Assembly (NCBI GenBank): GCA_044450465.1
Contig: JBIOJB010000086.1
Span: 1-12,882 of the forward strand
Length of the DNA: 12,882 nucleotides
Origin: JBIOJB01 sp044450465
Lineage (GTDB): Bacteria > Chloroflexota > Dormibacteria > Dormibacterales > Dormibacteraceae
Reading direction: 5' to 3'
Below, piece by piece: positions 1 to 7,482 of the stretch. Within the stretch, counting starts at the first letter, position 1, and each line of letters begins with the position of its first letter. Both the position numbers and the translations under genes were made by a program. The notes under the pieces are model-generated. The model saw only the letters and a list, made by a program, of their open reading frames with translations. It was not told where the DNA came from and ran no database searches.

Positions 1-143
1 CCATGCGGGCCGGGGTCGAAGAGCTCCTGCTCCTGCTCGATTGGTATGGCCTTGCGGTGCTTCAGGTCAGCTACGAAGGGCTGCGCCACGGCATGCTGCT
101 CGCGTACCTCGAACGTGGAGTCGATTGGTGGAGGCCTGGGTAA
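1..143 (+). CDS. Ppx/GppA-family phosphatase, C-terminal end (partial)
   Basis: An open frame enters from the left edge and ends at TAA 141-143. It encodes about 46 visible residues containing VEELLLLLDWYGLAVLQVS and then YEGLRHGMLLAYLERG. This resembles the end of exopolyphosphatase/guanosine pentaphosphatase proteins, where a helix-strand unit ending in a 'vS..GLR.G.L' motif closes the actin-like fold. Such enzymes hydrolyse polyphosphate or pppGpp in the cytoplasm. The ATG at position 3 is probably internal, because the motif belongs to the end of a protein of about 300 or more residues. No catalytic residue lies in the visible part, so the family call rests only on this tail. The CDF transporter starts 9 bases after the stop, so the two are probably co-transcribed. 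Confidence 0.6.
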   Translation, partial: MRAGVEELLLLLDWYGLAVLQVSYEGLRHGMLLAYLERGVDWWRPG

Positions 144-152
144 AGTAGGTTC

Positions 153-1082
153 GTGGCGCAAGACAGCGACAGAGCGGGCCGGCTGAAGGTAGCGCTCGGC
201 CTCACGGTGGTCGTTCTGCTGGTCGAGGTCGCGGGCGGACTGGCCGCGCACTCGCTCGCCCTGCTGTCGGATGCCGGCCATGTGCTGAGCGATGTGTTCG
301 CGCTGGGCCTGGCCTTGTTTGCCCTGGGCCAGTCGAGACGTCCGGCCGACCAGCGGCGCTCCTACGGCTACCAGCGGGCGAGCATCCTCGCTGCGCTCGT
401 GAACTCGCTGGTGCTGATCGGGATCGTGGTGGCCATCGCCTACGAAGCCGTGCGCCGGTTAGGCGCCCCACAGGAAGTCCACGGCGGAATCGTCGTGGTG
501 ACCGCCATGTTCGGCATCGCGGTGAACTCGTTCCTAGTGCTCACGCTACGCAGTCGAGACCGCAACCTCAGCCTTCGAGCCGTCATGCTCCACCTCGTCG
601 GGGACCTGGGGGCCTCGGTCGGCGTGGTGGCTGCAGGCGCCGTCATCCTGCTGACAGGCTGGCTCTACATCGATCCCCTGCTGTCCCTGGCGATCGCCGT
701 CCTGATTGCGTGGGGCGCCTGGGGCATCGTCAGGGAGACGGTCAACCTCCTCCTGGAGGGCACGCCCCCGGCGGTTGACCTCAAGGCGGTGACCGCGGAG
801 ATCACCCGGACGGATCTGGTCTCGGGCGTCCACGACCTGCACGTCTGGGCGCTTTCGCACGATGACATGGCGCTGAGCTGCCACGTCGTGGTCGGAGACT
901 GCCGCCTGGACGAGGCGGAGCACATGGTGAGGGACCTCGAGACCCGCCTCTGTGGCAAGTTCGCCATAGGCCACAGCACGATTCAGGTCGAAAGGCTTCA
1001 CCCGTGTGGCGAGATCCAGCACGGCGCGGGCAGCCACAACCATCCCCACGACCACGTGGTTTTGGTCAAGTCCTCCGGCTGA
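153..1082 (+). CDS. Cation diffusion facilitator, zinc-type (CzcD/ZitB-like)
   Basis: A 309-residue inner-membrane antiporter of the CDF family, which exports Zn2+ (possibly Co2+ or Cd2+) in exchange for protons. Six hydrophobic segments lie between about residues 12 and 195. TM2 carries D40, H43 and D47 (SDAGHVLSD). TM5 carries H147 and D151 (HLVGD). This pair of H-D sites is the tetrahedral transport site typical of zinc CDFs. The cytoplasmic C-terminal domain begins near residue 205 and has the common VHDLHVW motif at 226-232. The protein ends in a His-rich tail with H290, H295, H297, H299 and H301, probably a metal-binding or sensing tail. The start is GTG 153. Upstream there is only a weak AGTAGG, and the gene follows the Ppx-like stop by 9 bases, so it may be translated by coupling. 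The substrate is inferred from the H-D/H-D pattern only. Confidence 0.93.
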   Translation: MAQDSDRAGRLKVALGLTVVVLLVEVAGGLAAHSLALLSDAGHVLSDVFALGLALFALGQSRRPADQRRSYGYQRASILAALVNSLVLIGIVVAIAYEAVRRLGAPQEVHGGIVVVTAMFGIAVNSFLVLTLRSRDRNLSLRAVMLHLVGDLGASVGVVAAGAVILLTGWLYIDPLLSLAIAVLIAWGAWGIVRETVNLLLEGTPPAVDLKAVTAEITRTDLVSGVHDLHVWALSHDDMALSCHVVVGDCRLDEAEHMVRDLETRLCGKFAIGHSTIQVERLHPCGEIQHGAGSHNHPHDHVVLVKSSG

Positions 1083-1102
1083 CCAACGGGGATTTAACCC
1101 AG

Positions 1103-1136
1103 CGTTACCAAACGTTTAGTCGTTACCTTATATAGT
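1103..1136 (+). promoter_or_regulatory. Promoter with direct repeats for the deacetylase; leaderless start
   Basis: The 59-base gap after the CDF gene is AT-rich compared with its surroundings. It holds -10 candidates TATATA (1129-1134) and TATAGT (1131-1136). TTACCA (1105-1110) is a weak -35 candidate, 18 bases from the first. Initiation would fall at about 1141-1143, on or next to ATG 1142, and there is no Shine-Dalgarno sequence. CGTTACC occurs twice as a direct repeat (1103-1109 and 1121-1127, 18 bp apart) around the palindrome AAACGTTT (1110-1117). The repeats could be a regulator site. That role is inference. Confidence 0.55.
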
Positions 1137-1141
1137 GGACG

Positions 1142-2251
1142 ATGGTGGGCAGGGGGGTGCTCGCGCGCGTCTTGGCAGCCGCTGCGGCGGCCGCGATGCT
1201 GTTGGGCCTGGGGAGCCTGAGCGCCCTCGCCTACAACAGCGACCCCTCAGGACCCGCCGCTCCCGCCGCCGTGGACAATGTCGGGCCGGTCGGGGATTCC
1301 GTTCCCACCGGTACCGCGATAACAGTCTCGTTCACAGCTCCGGTGGACGAGGCCACAGTCGTGTTGACCATCAGGCCCTCCGTGCGGGGAGTCATGAGAT
1401 GGGTCGACGACCAGACCCTCCAGTTTGAGCCGGCCAGCCTGCAGCATGGCGCCTCCTATCAGGTCATCGTGCAAGGGCGCTCGGCCGAGGGCAGGCTAGT
1501 TCGAGGGAAGAGGGTCTGGGGCTTCACCACCGACGCCGGCCCGCCGATCGTGTTGAGCCCGGGTCCTGCGTCGGTTCGCGTGCCGATCCTCATGTACCAC
1601 TACATCCGGCTGAACCCGGACCCGCGGGATCGCCTCGGCTACGCCCTATCCGTCACGCCCACAGATTTTGCGGCCCAGATGGACTGGCTCGCCGCCAACG
1701 GCTACCACACGGTGACCATGCGGGACCTGGTGGACTACCTGTCGGGCGCGCGTGGCCTGCCGTCGAAACCAATTGTGCTCACCTTTGACGACGGATACGC
1801 CGACTTCTTTACGACCGCGCTGCCGATCCTCCGAAGCCACGAGTTCACCGCGGTCAGCTACGTTGTGACAGGTTTCATAGGCTGGGCCCGCTACATGTCG
1901 GCTGACCAGATCGTGGCGGCTCAGGACTACGGCGTCGAAATCGGCTCTCATACGGTGGGGCACGTCAACCTGACGATGCAGTCGCCCGGGGCCCTGATGG
2001 AACAGCTCGTCGCGTCCAAGGCGGCGCTCGAGGCGCTGCTGGGCCGGCCCGTTGTCTCGTTCTGCTATCCGTCTGGCAGGTTCGGGGCCCGCGAGATGGC
2101 TGCGGTGCAGGCGGCGGGGTATCAGAACGCGACGACGACCATGGGCGGCACGTGGCACTCGCTGAGAGATCGCTTCGCGTGGACCAGGGTGCGGGTCAGC
2201 GGGGGCGTGTATCTATCCGACTTCGCTGCGGCCGTCCAATTCGGCGCCTAG
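1142..2251 (+). CDS. Secreted polysaccharide deacetylase with N-terminal Ig-like domain
   Basis: A 369-residue exported protein. Residues 1-30 form a signal peptide: basic start, an Ala/Leu-rich core, and a likely cut after A-L-A at 28-30. Residues about 45-132 look like a Big_5/SbsA Ig-like domain (ending VWGFTT). A NodB-type carbohydrate esterase 4 domain fills about 145-365: MYHYI at 151-155, the metal motif TFDDG at 214-218 (D216, D217), the second metal motif SHTVGH with H270 and H274, and the active-site loop CYPSG at 308-312. All residues expected for metal-dependent N- or O-deacetylation are present. The substrate is probably a cell-wall or extracellular glycan (peptidoglycan GlcNAc, poly-GlcNAc or similar) and cannot be told from sequence. 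The start ATG 1142 has no Shine-Dalgarno sequence and lies at the predicted transcription start. GTG 1145 is an alternative. It meets the next gene tail-to-tail with 4 bases between. Confidence 0.9.
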   Translation: MVGRGVLARVLAAAAAAAMLLGLGSLSALAYNSDPSGPAAPAAVDNVGPVGDSVPTGTAITVSFTAPVDEATVVLTIRPSVRGVMRWVDDQTLQFEPASLQHGASYQVIVQGRSAEGRLVRGKRVWGFTTDAGPPIVLSPGPASVRVPILMYHYIRLNPDPRDRLGYALSVTPTDFAAQMDWLAANGYHTVTMRDLVDYLSGARGLPSKPIVLTFDDGYADFFTTALPILRSHEFTAVSYVVTGFIGWARYMSADQIVAAQDYGVEIGSHTVGHVNLTMQSPGALMEQLVASKAALEALLGRPVVSFCYPSGRFGAREMAAVQAAGYQNATTTMGGTWHSLRDRFAWTRVRVSGGVYLSDFAAAVQFGA

Positions 2252-2255
2252 CGAG

Positions 2256-3938
2256 CTACGTAAGCACTGCCCCCTCGCGCTGCAGGATCCGTCGTGCCAC
2301 GGCGATCGCCGACGCGTACGTCGAGTCCAGGCCGCGGTAGCTCAGCCCTCTCGCACCAAGCGTGCGGGCCTGGGTGTAGGGGGTGTCAGAGGCGTAATGG
2401 ACGATGCCCAGATCGAAGTGCAGCTGAGCCATGTTGACGCTCTCGTCCAGCGGGTATCGATCGGGCTGCCGGATCTCGTAGCAGGCGTCGAGGTACGGTC
2501 CGGCCTCCATCTCGACCACCGTGTAGCGGCCGCGATAGTAGAAGTCGAGGTAGTCGCGGTTCTGCAGGAACGTCCCGCGGACCGCCACCGCCCGCTGGTT
2601 GTCGAGCGCCGAACCGTACACCAGGTTCGGCTGGACGTCGGCGGCGGTGAAGCAGTTGTTGAGCCAGTACGTGTTGCCGGAGTGCTCGTTGTGAACGACG
2701 TTCGGGATCATCACGTCGCCGACGTCGGCGTTGAGGGTCGCCGCCTTGCCCAGGACGTACACGCCGGCGATCCACGCCACCTGCTCGGCGACCTGCCGCA
2801 GGATGTGGTACGCGGCTTCGCCAAGGGGATAGTCGACGTTCAGCACGCAGGCGTTCGACTCGCGAAGCTTCTGCGCATCGACCTGGCCGACTCTGGGATC
2901 GATCGATGCCGAGTCGAGCTTCGAGAGCATGAACACCTGAGCCGCCGAGTCGACGCCCGTGCCTCGCGCCGCTATGTGCCGCACGCCGTTGGCGGCCTCC
3001 ATCTCGGCACGCAGGCGTCGCATTCGGTCGCGGTCGGGATGACGGTCGAACACCTGGCGCGCACCGTAGTAGAGCCAGTTGTCGCGTGAGGCCCGGCTGT
3101 GGCCGGCCTCCAGCTTGCGACGCTCTTCATCGAGGTCGGGGTCGTTTTGCGCCACCCAATCGAGGATCTCGGGTTCAAAGCGGCGGGCCACGCCGGTGAG
3201 CACGTTGACCAGGCTGTGCGCGTTCGAGGAGACGAAGTAGACGGGGCAGTCGCGAGCTCCAATGTCCTCCAGGGCCGCCGCGATCGGAAGCCACCAGCGG
3301 CTTGCGTTGCGCGCGTAGCCGAGGTGGCTGCCGCCGATCAGGCGCAGCACGATCCGGCATTCGTCGCGCTTGATTGACTCGAGGTTCGCGTCGAAGGTCT
3401 GGCCCCAGGCCTCTCGCAAGCGCCCCCAGTCGTCCTCCGACGCCCCGGCCGCCTGACGGGTCTCGTCAAAGGTGAGGTCAACGTCCTGCAACGCCCGGTG
3501 CAGCTTGTTCCACTCGATCTGGTACGCCACGAGCGTCGGCACGAGGTCGTCGATGTCCGAGGAAGAGGCGATGAGCACCGCCAGGGTGTCCTTTCCGTTG
3601 TGATACCAGCGGCGCCTACGCGCCGGGGCCTTGACGGCGTCCCAGGTCAGGATGTCCTCTCCGAGGATGCTGCGAAAGCCCTGTGGGCTCTGGCCCATCA
3701 CGACCCGGCGGGCACGGCTGATCGCCTCGGGAAGGCGTCTCACCGCGTAGAGCAGAGCTCCCATGTCGGTCTGCGGCTGGGCGGCCATCGGATGCAGGAC
3801 CGAACCCATCCCGAGGTGCGCCTGGACCAGCGACTCGACCTTTATCTCGCCCGAGCTCTGCAGCATGGTCGCGTACGTGCGGACGTACAGCTCGACCGCG
3901 TGCTTGCCTGTCCAACCCGGAGATGGGGGTGACTCCAT
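2256..3938 (-). CDS. Uncharacterised DUF6909-like protein with nucleosidase-like C-terminal domain
   Basis: About 560 residues, soluble, with no signal peptide or membrane segment. I recall similar proteins as the uncharacterised DUF6909 family, but this is not verified. Numbering here is from GTG 3941; ATG 3938 is residue 2. The N-terminal half is helical and charged and has no motif I know. The C-terminal part carries, in order, GKAATLNADVGDVMIPN (398-414), VVEMEAG (475-481) and YASDTP (516-521), then a long terminal helix (about 537-555). This order matches the purine nucleoside phosphorylase/AMP nucleosidase superfamily: a Gly-rich strand ending in GDV, the ribose-binding ME motif, and the catalytic-loop SD motif. 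Residues 478-479 (M-E) and D519 would be the key ones. The role may be cleavage of an N-glycosidic bond in a nucleoside or nucleotide; that is inference. The start ATG 3938 is preferred because a -10-like TATATT ends 6 bases upstream and there is no Shine-Dalgarno sequence. Confidence 0.85.
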   Translation of the reverse strand: MESPPSPGWTGKHAVELYVRTYATMLQSSGEIKVESLVQAHLGMGSVLHPMAAQPQTDMGALLYAVRRLPEAISRARRVVMGQSPQGFRSILGEDILTWDAVKAPARRRRWYHNGKDTLAVLIASSSDIDDLVPTLVAYQIEWNKLHRALQDVDLTFDETRQAAGASEDDWGRLREAWGQTFDANLESIKRDECRIVLRLIGGSHLGYARNASRWWLPIAAALEDIGARDCPVYFVSSNAHSLVNVLTGVARRFEPEILDWVAQNDPDLDEERRKLEAGHSRASRDNWLYYGARQVFDRHPDRDRMRRLRAEMEAANGVRHIAARGTGVDSAAQVFMLSKLDSASIDPRVGQVDAQKLRESNACVLNVDYPLGEAAYHILRQVAEQVAWIAGVYVLGKAATLNADVGDVMIPNVVHNEHSGNTYWLNNCFTAADVQPNLVYGSALDNQRAVAVRGTFLQNRDYLDFYYRGRYTVVEMEAGPYLDACYEIRQPDRYPLDESVNMAQLHFDLGIVHYASDTPYTQARTLGARGLSYRGLDSTYASAIAVARRILQREGAVLT

Positions 3939-3944
3939 CACGCG

Positions 3945-3950
3945 AATATA
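3945..3950 (-). promoter_or_regulatory. -10 element (TATATT), leaderless start for the DUF6909-like gene
   Basis: Read on the minus strand, TATATT is followed by six bases and then ATG 3938. Initiation would therefore fall on or beside the A of the start codon. No Shine-Dalgarno sequence is present. No good -35 lies at 16-18 bases; TTGTAA is 22 bases away. An inverted repeat (3957-3972) fills the spacer. Confidence 0.5.
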
Positions 3951-3956
3951 GAGCCT

Positions 3957-3972
3957 GGGCTGCGCTCAGCCC
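3957..3972. repeat. Perfect inverted repeat between divergent promoters
   Basis: GGGCTG (3957-3962) and CAGCCC (3967-3972) are perfect inverted arms around a 4-base loop. They lie in the divergent region between the DUF6909-like gene and the repeat-protein gene, just upstream of the TATATT element. A regulator operator is the likeliest reading. No adjacent T-run supports a terminator, and no gene reads into it. Confidence 0.4.
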
Positions 3973-3982
3973 TTACAAAAGC

Positions 3983-4010
3983 TTGACCCGCCAGAGCGAC
4001 ACGGTAGGGC
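3983..4010 (+). promoter_or_regulatory. Candidate promoter for the secreted repeat protein
   Basis: TTGACC (3983-3988) is a good -35. TAGGGC (4005-4010), 16 bases on, is a weak -10 resembling the TAGGxT forms of high-GC bacteria. Initiation at about 4015-4018 would make GTG 4015 leaderless, or leave a 5' leader of about 16 bases before ATG 4033. Confidence 0.4.
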
Positions 4011-4014
4011 CGGT

Positions 4015-4764
4015 GTGGCGTTTATTGATCTGATGAACACTCGATCCTCGAATCTCCGCCACCTTCGTATCGCAGGACTTGCGCTTGGAGCGGTGGCCGT
4101 AGCCGGGATGGCGGTCCTGGTCACCGCCTCCGCTTCGGGCTTGACTCTGGGACTCCGCCCAGCGGCCTCCACGCAGCAGGCCTCCAGGTCCTCGCTCAGC
4201 CAGGCCACCACGTCCACCGTGTGCTCCAACTTCATCTCCCACCTGGCGAGCGATCTGGGCAAGAGCCAGAGCCAGCTCAACTCGGCCATCCAGAAGGCCA
4301 TCGGCGAGACGCTTGCCGATGAGGTCAAGAGCGGCAAGCTGACCCAGGCTCAGGCCGACAAGATCAAAACCAGGCTCGCCGGTCAGGCCCTGTGTACGCT
4401 GCCGGGCGGTCACCCCAAGGCGACTGTCCCGAACCCGGGCGCCGGCGCGGCATACCGGCAGGAGCTGCTGACCGCGGCGGCCTCGGCCCTCGGCATCACC
4501 AGCGCCCAGCTGAAGACCGACCTGGCCCACGGCATGAGCCTTTCACAGATCGCGGCGGCGCAGAAGCCGCCCGTCACCGAGGCGGCGTTTCGCTCCGGCC
4601 TGATTGCTCAGCTGAAGCCGCTCCTGGACAGCGCGGTGGCCGGCAAGAAGCTGACCCAGGCCCAGGAAGACGCCATCTTGAAGCAGCTTCAGACAGGCCC
4701 GATTCCCTTCTGGAACAAACCTGCTTCTTCGAAGCTGCCGGCAGCGGCTCCTTCTCCGGCCTGA
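4015..4764 (+). CDS. Secreted or membrane-anchored protein with two helical repeats
   Basis: 249 residues from GTG 4015, or 243 from ATG 4033 (residue 7). The ATG start gives a cleaner signal sequence: basic N-term (NTRSSNLRHLR), hydrophobic core at about 19-38, then an Ala/Ser stretch. The export signal is clear, but signal peptide and membrane anchor cannot be separated. The mature part has two related helical units. Unit 1 (about 70-127) reads LGKSQSQLNSAI and later SGKLTQAQADKI. Unit 2 (about 147-225) reads LGITSAQLKTDL, GMSLSQIA and later GKKLTQAQEDAI. This 'Lg...aqL...l..G.sl.qIA...Gk.TqaQ' pattern occurs in many extracytoplasmic proteins of unknown role in Gram-positive-type and Chloroflexota genomes. 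C70 and C127 flank unit 1 and could form a disulfide. The tail is Pro/Ala/Ser-rich. Function unknown. It is transcribed divergently from the DUF6909-like gene. Confidence 0.8.
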   Translation: MAFIDLMNTRSSNLRHLRIAGLALGAVAVAGMAVLVTASASGLTLGLRPAASTQQASRSSLSQATTSTVCSNFISHLASDLGKSQSQLNSAIQKAIGETLADEVKSGKLTQAQADKIKTRLAGQALCTLPGGHPKATVPNPGAGAAYRQELLTAAASALGITSAQLKTDLAHGMSLSQIAAAQKPPVTEAAFRSGLIAQLKPLLDSAVAGKKLTQAQEDAILKQLQTGPIPFWNKPASSKLPAAAPSPA

Positions 4765-4771
4765 CGTCACC

Positions 4772-4800
4772 GCGCGGCGCCCCCCCCCCCAGCGCCGCGC
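4772..4800. terminator. GC-only hairpin with 11-C run between convergent genes
   Basis: GCGCGGCGC (4772-4780) and GCGCCGCGC (4792-4800) form a perfect 9-bp stem. The 11-base loop is ten C and one A; counting the last stem base, the C run is 11 long (4780-4790). It sits in the 47-base gap between two convergent genes and could stop transcription from both sides. There is no T-tract, so it is not a classic intrinsic terminator. The C run is prone to slippage in replication and in sequencing. Confidence 0.5.
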
Positions 4801-4811
4801 CCCCGTGTGGG

Positions 4812-5177
4812 TCAGCCGGGCGGCTCGCCCGGCGGCTCGCCCATCCGGCGCATCAGCTCCTCGAGGAGCTGGCGTGTCTCGGGATCTGCCATGAGCCGTT
4901 CCTGCATCTGCTCCGCCGAACGCCTGATCTCCGGATCGGCCATCAGCCGCTCGGACATCGCCTGGAACCGGCTCGCCATGTCCTTCATGGAGGACTCCTG
5001 GGCCACCTGGATCAGGATCGGCTGGCTTGCGGCGGCGACGACCGCCTCCGCCTGGGCCCGCACCATCTCGAGGCCTTTACAGCCCAGGCACTCGCCCTTC
5101 AACCCGCAGTGGCACAGGTGGGGCCGAAGCCGATCGAGGGCCATGTGAAGCTCTGAAAGGTCGATCGGGGTGGCCAT
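4812..5177 (-). CDS. Small Cys-motif protein with tandem MADPE helical repeats
   Basis: 121 residues, not recognised. The N-terminal part has four cysteines in a tight cluster: C22, C24, C30 and C33, with H11, H20 and H23 nearby (CHCGLKGECLGCKG). This resembles a zinc or Fe-S site. A long amphipathic helix follows (about 35-75), and then two 17-residue repeats, ERLMADPEIRR (76-86) and ERLMADPETRQ (93-103). The tail is GEPPGEPPG. No signal peptide. The start ATG 5177 lies 10 bases past the acyl-CoA ligase stop on the same strand, with no Shine-Dalgarno sequence, so translation is probably coupled. Strong third-position GC and the Cys cluster support a real gene. A regulatory or scaffold role linked to the ligase is a guess from position only. 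Confidence 0.75.
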   Translation of the reverse strand: MATPIDLSELHMALDRLRPHLCHCGLKGECLGCKGLEMVRAQAEAVVAAASQPILIQVAQESSMKDMASRFQAMSERLMADPEIRRSAEQMQERLMADPETRQLLEELMRRMGEPPGEPPG

Positions 5178-5186
5178 GCCGGTAGG

Positions 5187-6950
<1,764 letters not shown>

Positions 6951-6953
6951 CAG

Positions 6954-6987
6954 GCGGCGAGCGCCGCATCGGCGCCGGCTTCGCCGC
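6954..6987 (-). terminator. Nested GC hairpin between greA and the acyl-CoA ligase
   Basis: Outer arms GCGGCGA (6954-6960) and TCGCCGC (6981-6987) pair perfectly. Inside, GCGCCG (6961-6966) pairs with CGGCGC (6970-6975) across a 3-base loop, leaving a 5-base bulge. The arm reaches the first base of the greA stop. There is no T-tract. It may attenuate read-through from greA or stabilise the greA 3' end. Confidence 0.35.
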
Positions 6988-7451
6988 TATTTGACAGCCT
7001 TGATGGTGAGGGAGAGCGTGCCCGAAGGAACACTGACGGTCACCTTGTCCCCTTTCTTGCGGCCGAGGAGGGCGCGGCCGACGGGCGAATCCACCGAGAT
7101 GCGCCCCGCCGTGGGGTCGCTCTCGACGGCGCCCACGAGGTGGTAGGTTTCGGAGGAGCCGTCGCCGTCGACGACGTCGATGGTCGAACCAGGACCTGCG
7201 ACGCTGGAGTGTGTGTCTTTGATGATCTGGGCGCGGCCGATCATCTCCTGGAGCTCATAGATCCGGCTGTCGAGGAGTCCGACCTCCTCTTTGGCCTGCT
7301 CGTATTCGGGATTGTCCTCGATGTCGCCCGGCTGGAACGCTTCCTTTAGGCGCTCGCCCGCCTCGGCACGCCGCTTCAACGCGACCTCCAGATCGCGCTT
7401 GAGCTTCTCGAGCCCCTCGGGCGTCAGCAGTACAGGTTCGGTTAGATCCAT
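6987..7451 (-). CDS. greA: Transcription elongation factor GreA
   Basis: 154 residues, the normal GreA size. It enters the secondary channel of RNA polymerase and stimulates cleavage of backtracked RNA. Residues 1-75 form the N-terminal coiled coil with the tip motif GDIEDNPEYEQAK at 42-54. The C-terminal FKBP-like domain (about 80-154) carries the family pattern SPVGRALLGRKKGDKV at 122-137. The tip differs from the common GDxxENAEY: counting from E. coli D41/E44, this protein has D43 and D46, so the second acidic residue is Asp. Start ATG 7451 is chosen because AGGAAGG (7459-7465, minus strand) sits 7 bases upstream, a strong Shine-Dalgarno sequence. A frame extension upstream to 7712 would run through the divergent gene and is not credible. 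First gene of a minus-strand run with the acyl-CoA ligase. Confidence 0.95.
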   Translation of the reverse strand: MDLTEPVLLTPEGLEKLKRDLEVALKRRAEAGERLKEAFQPGDIEDNPEYEQAKEEVGLLDSRIYELQEMIGRAQIIKDTHSSVAGPGSTIDVVDGDGSSETYHLVGAVESDPTAGRISVDSPVGRALLGRKKGDKVTVSVPSGTLSLTIKAVK

Positions 7452-7464
7452 CTCCCAGCCTTCC

Positions 7465-7474
7465 TGAATAATAA
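7465..7474 (+). promoter_or_regulatory. AT-rich island between divergent genes, -10 for the 107-residue gene
   Basis: The 31-base gap between greA and the divergent gene contains the only AT-rich run nearby. On the plus strand TAATAA (7469-7474) lies 8 bases before ATG 7483, preceded by TG at 7465-7466. This spacing predicts a leaderless mRNA. On the minus strand the same run reads TATTAT, but a start from it would cut into the greA Shine-Dalgarno, so the greA promoter is probably further upstream, inside the 107-residue gene. Confidence 0.4.
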
Positions 7475-7482
7475 CGGTCCGC

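Noticed and set aside
2397..3089. A 230-residue plus-strand open frame inside the DUF6909-like gene
   Set aside because: Antisense to a long gene with a coherent protein; its product is Val/Arg/His-rich without any motif.
4392..5156. A 254-residue plus-strand open frame crossing two genes
   Set aside because: It crosses the secreted repeat protein gene, the poly-C hairpin and the small Cys-motif gene, and its product has Pro/Gly/Arg-rich shadow composition.
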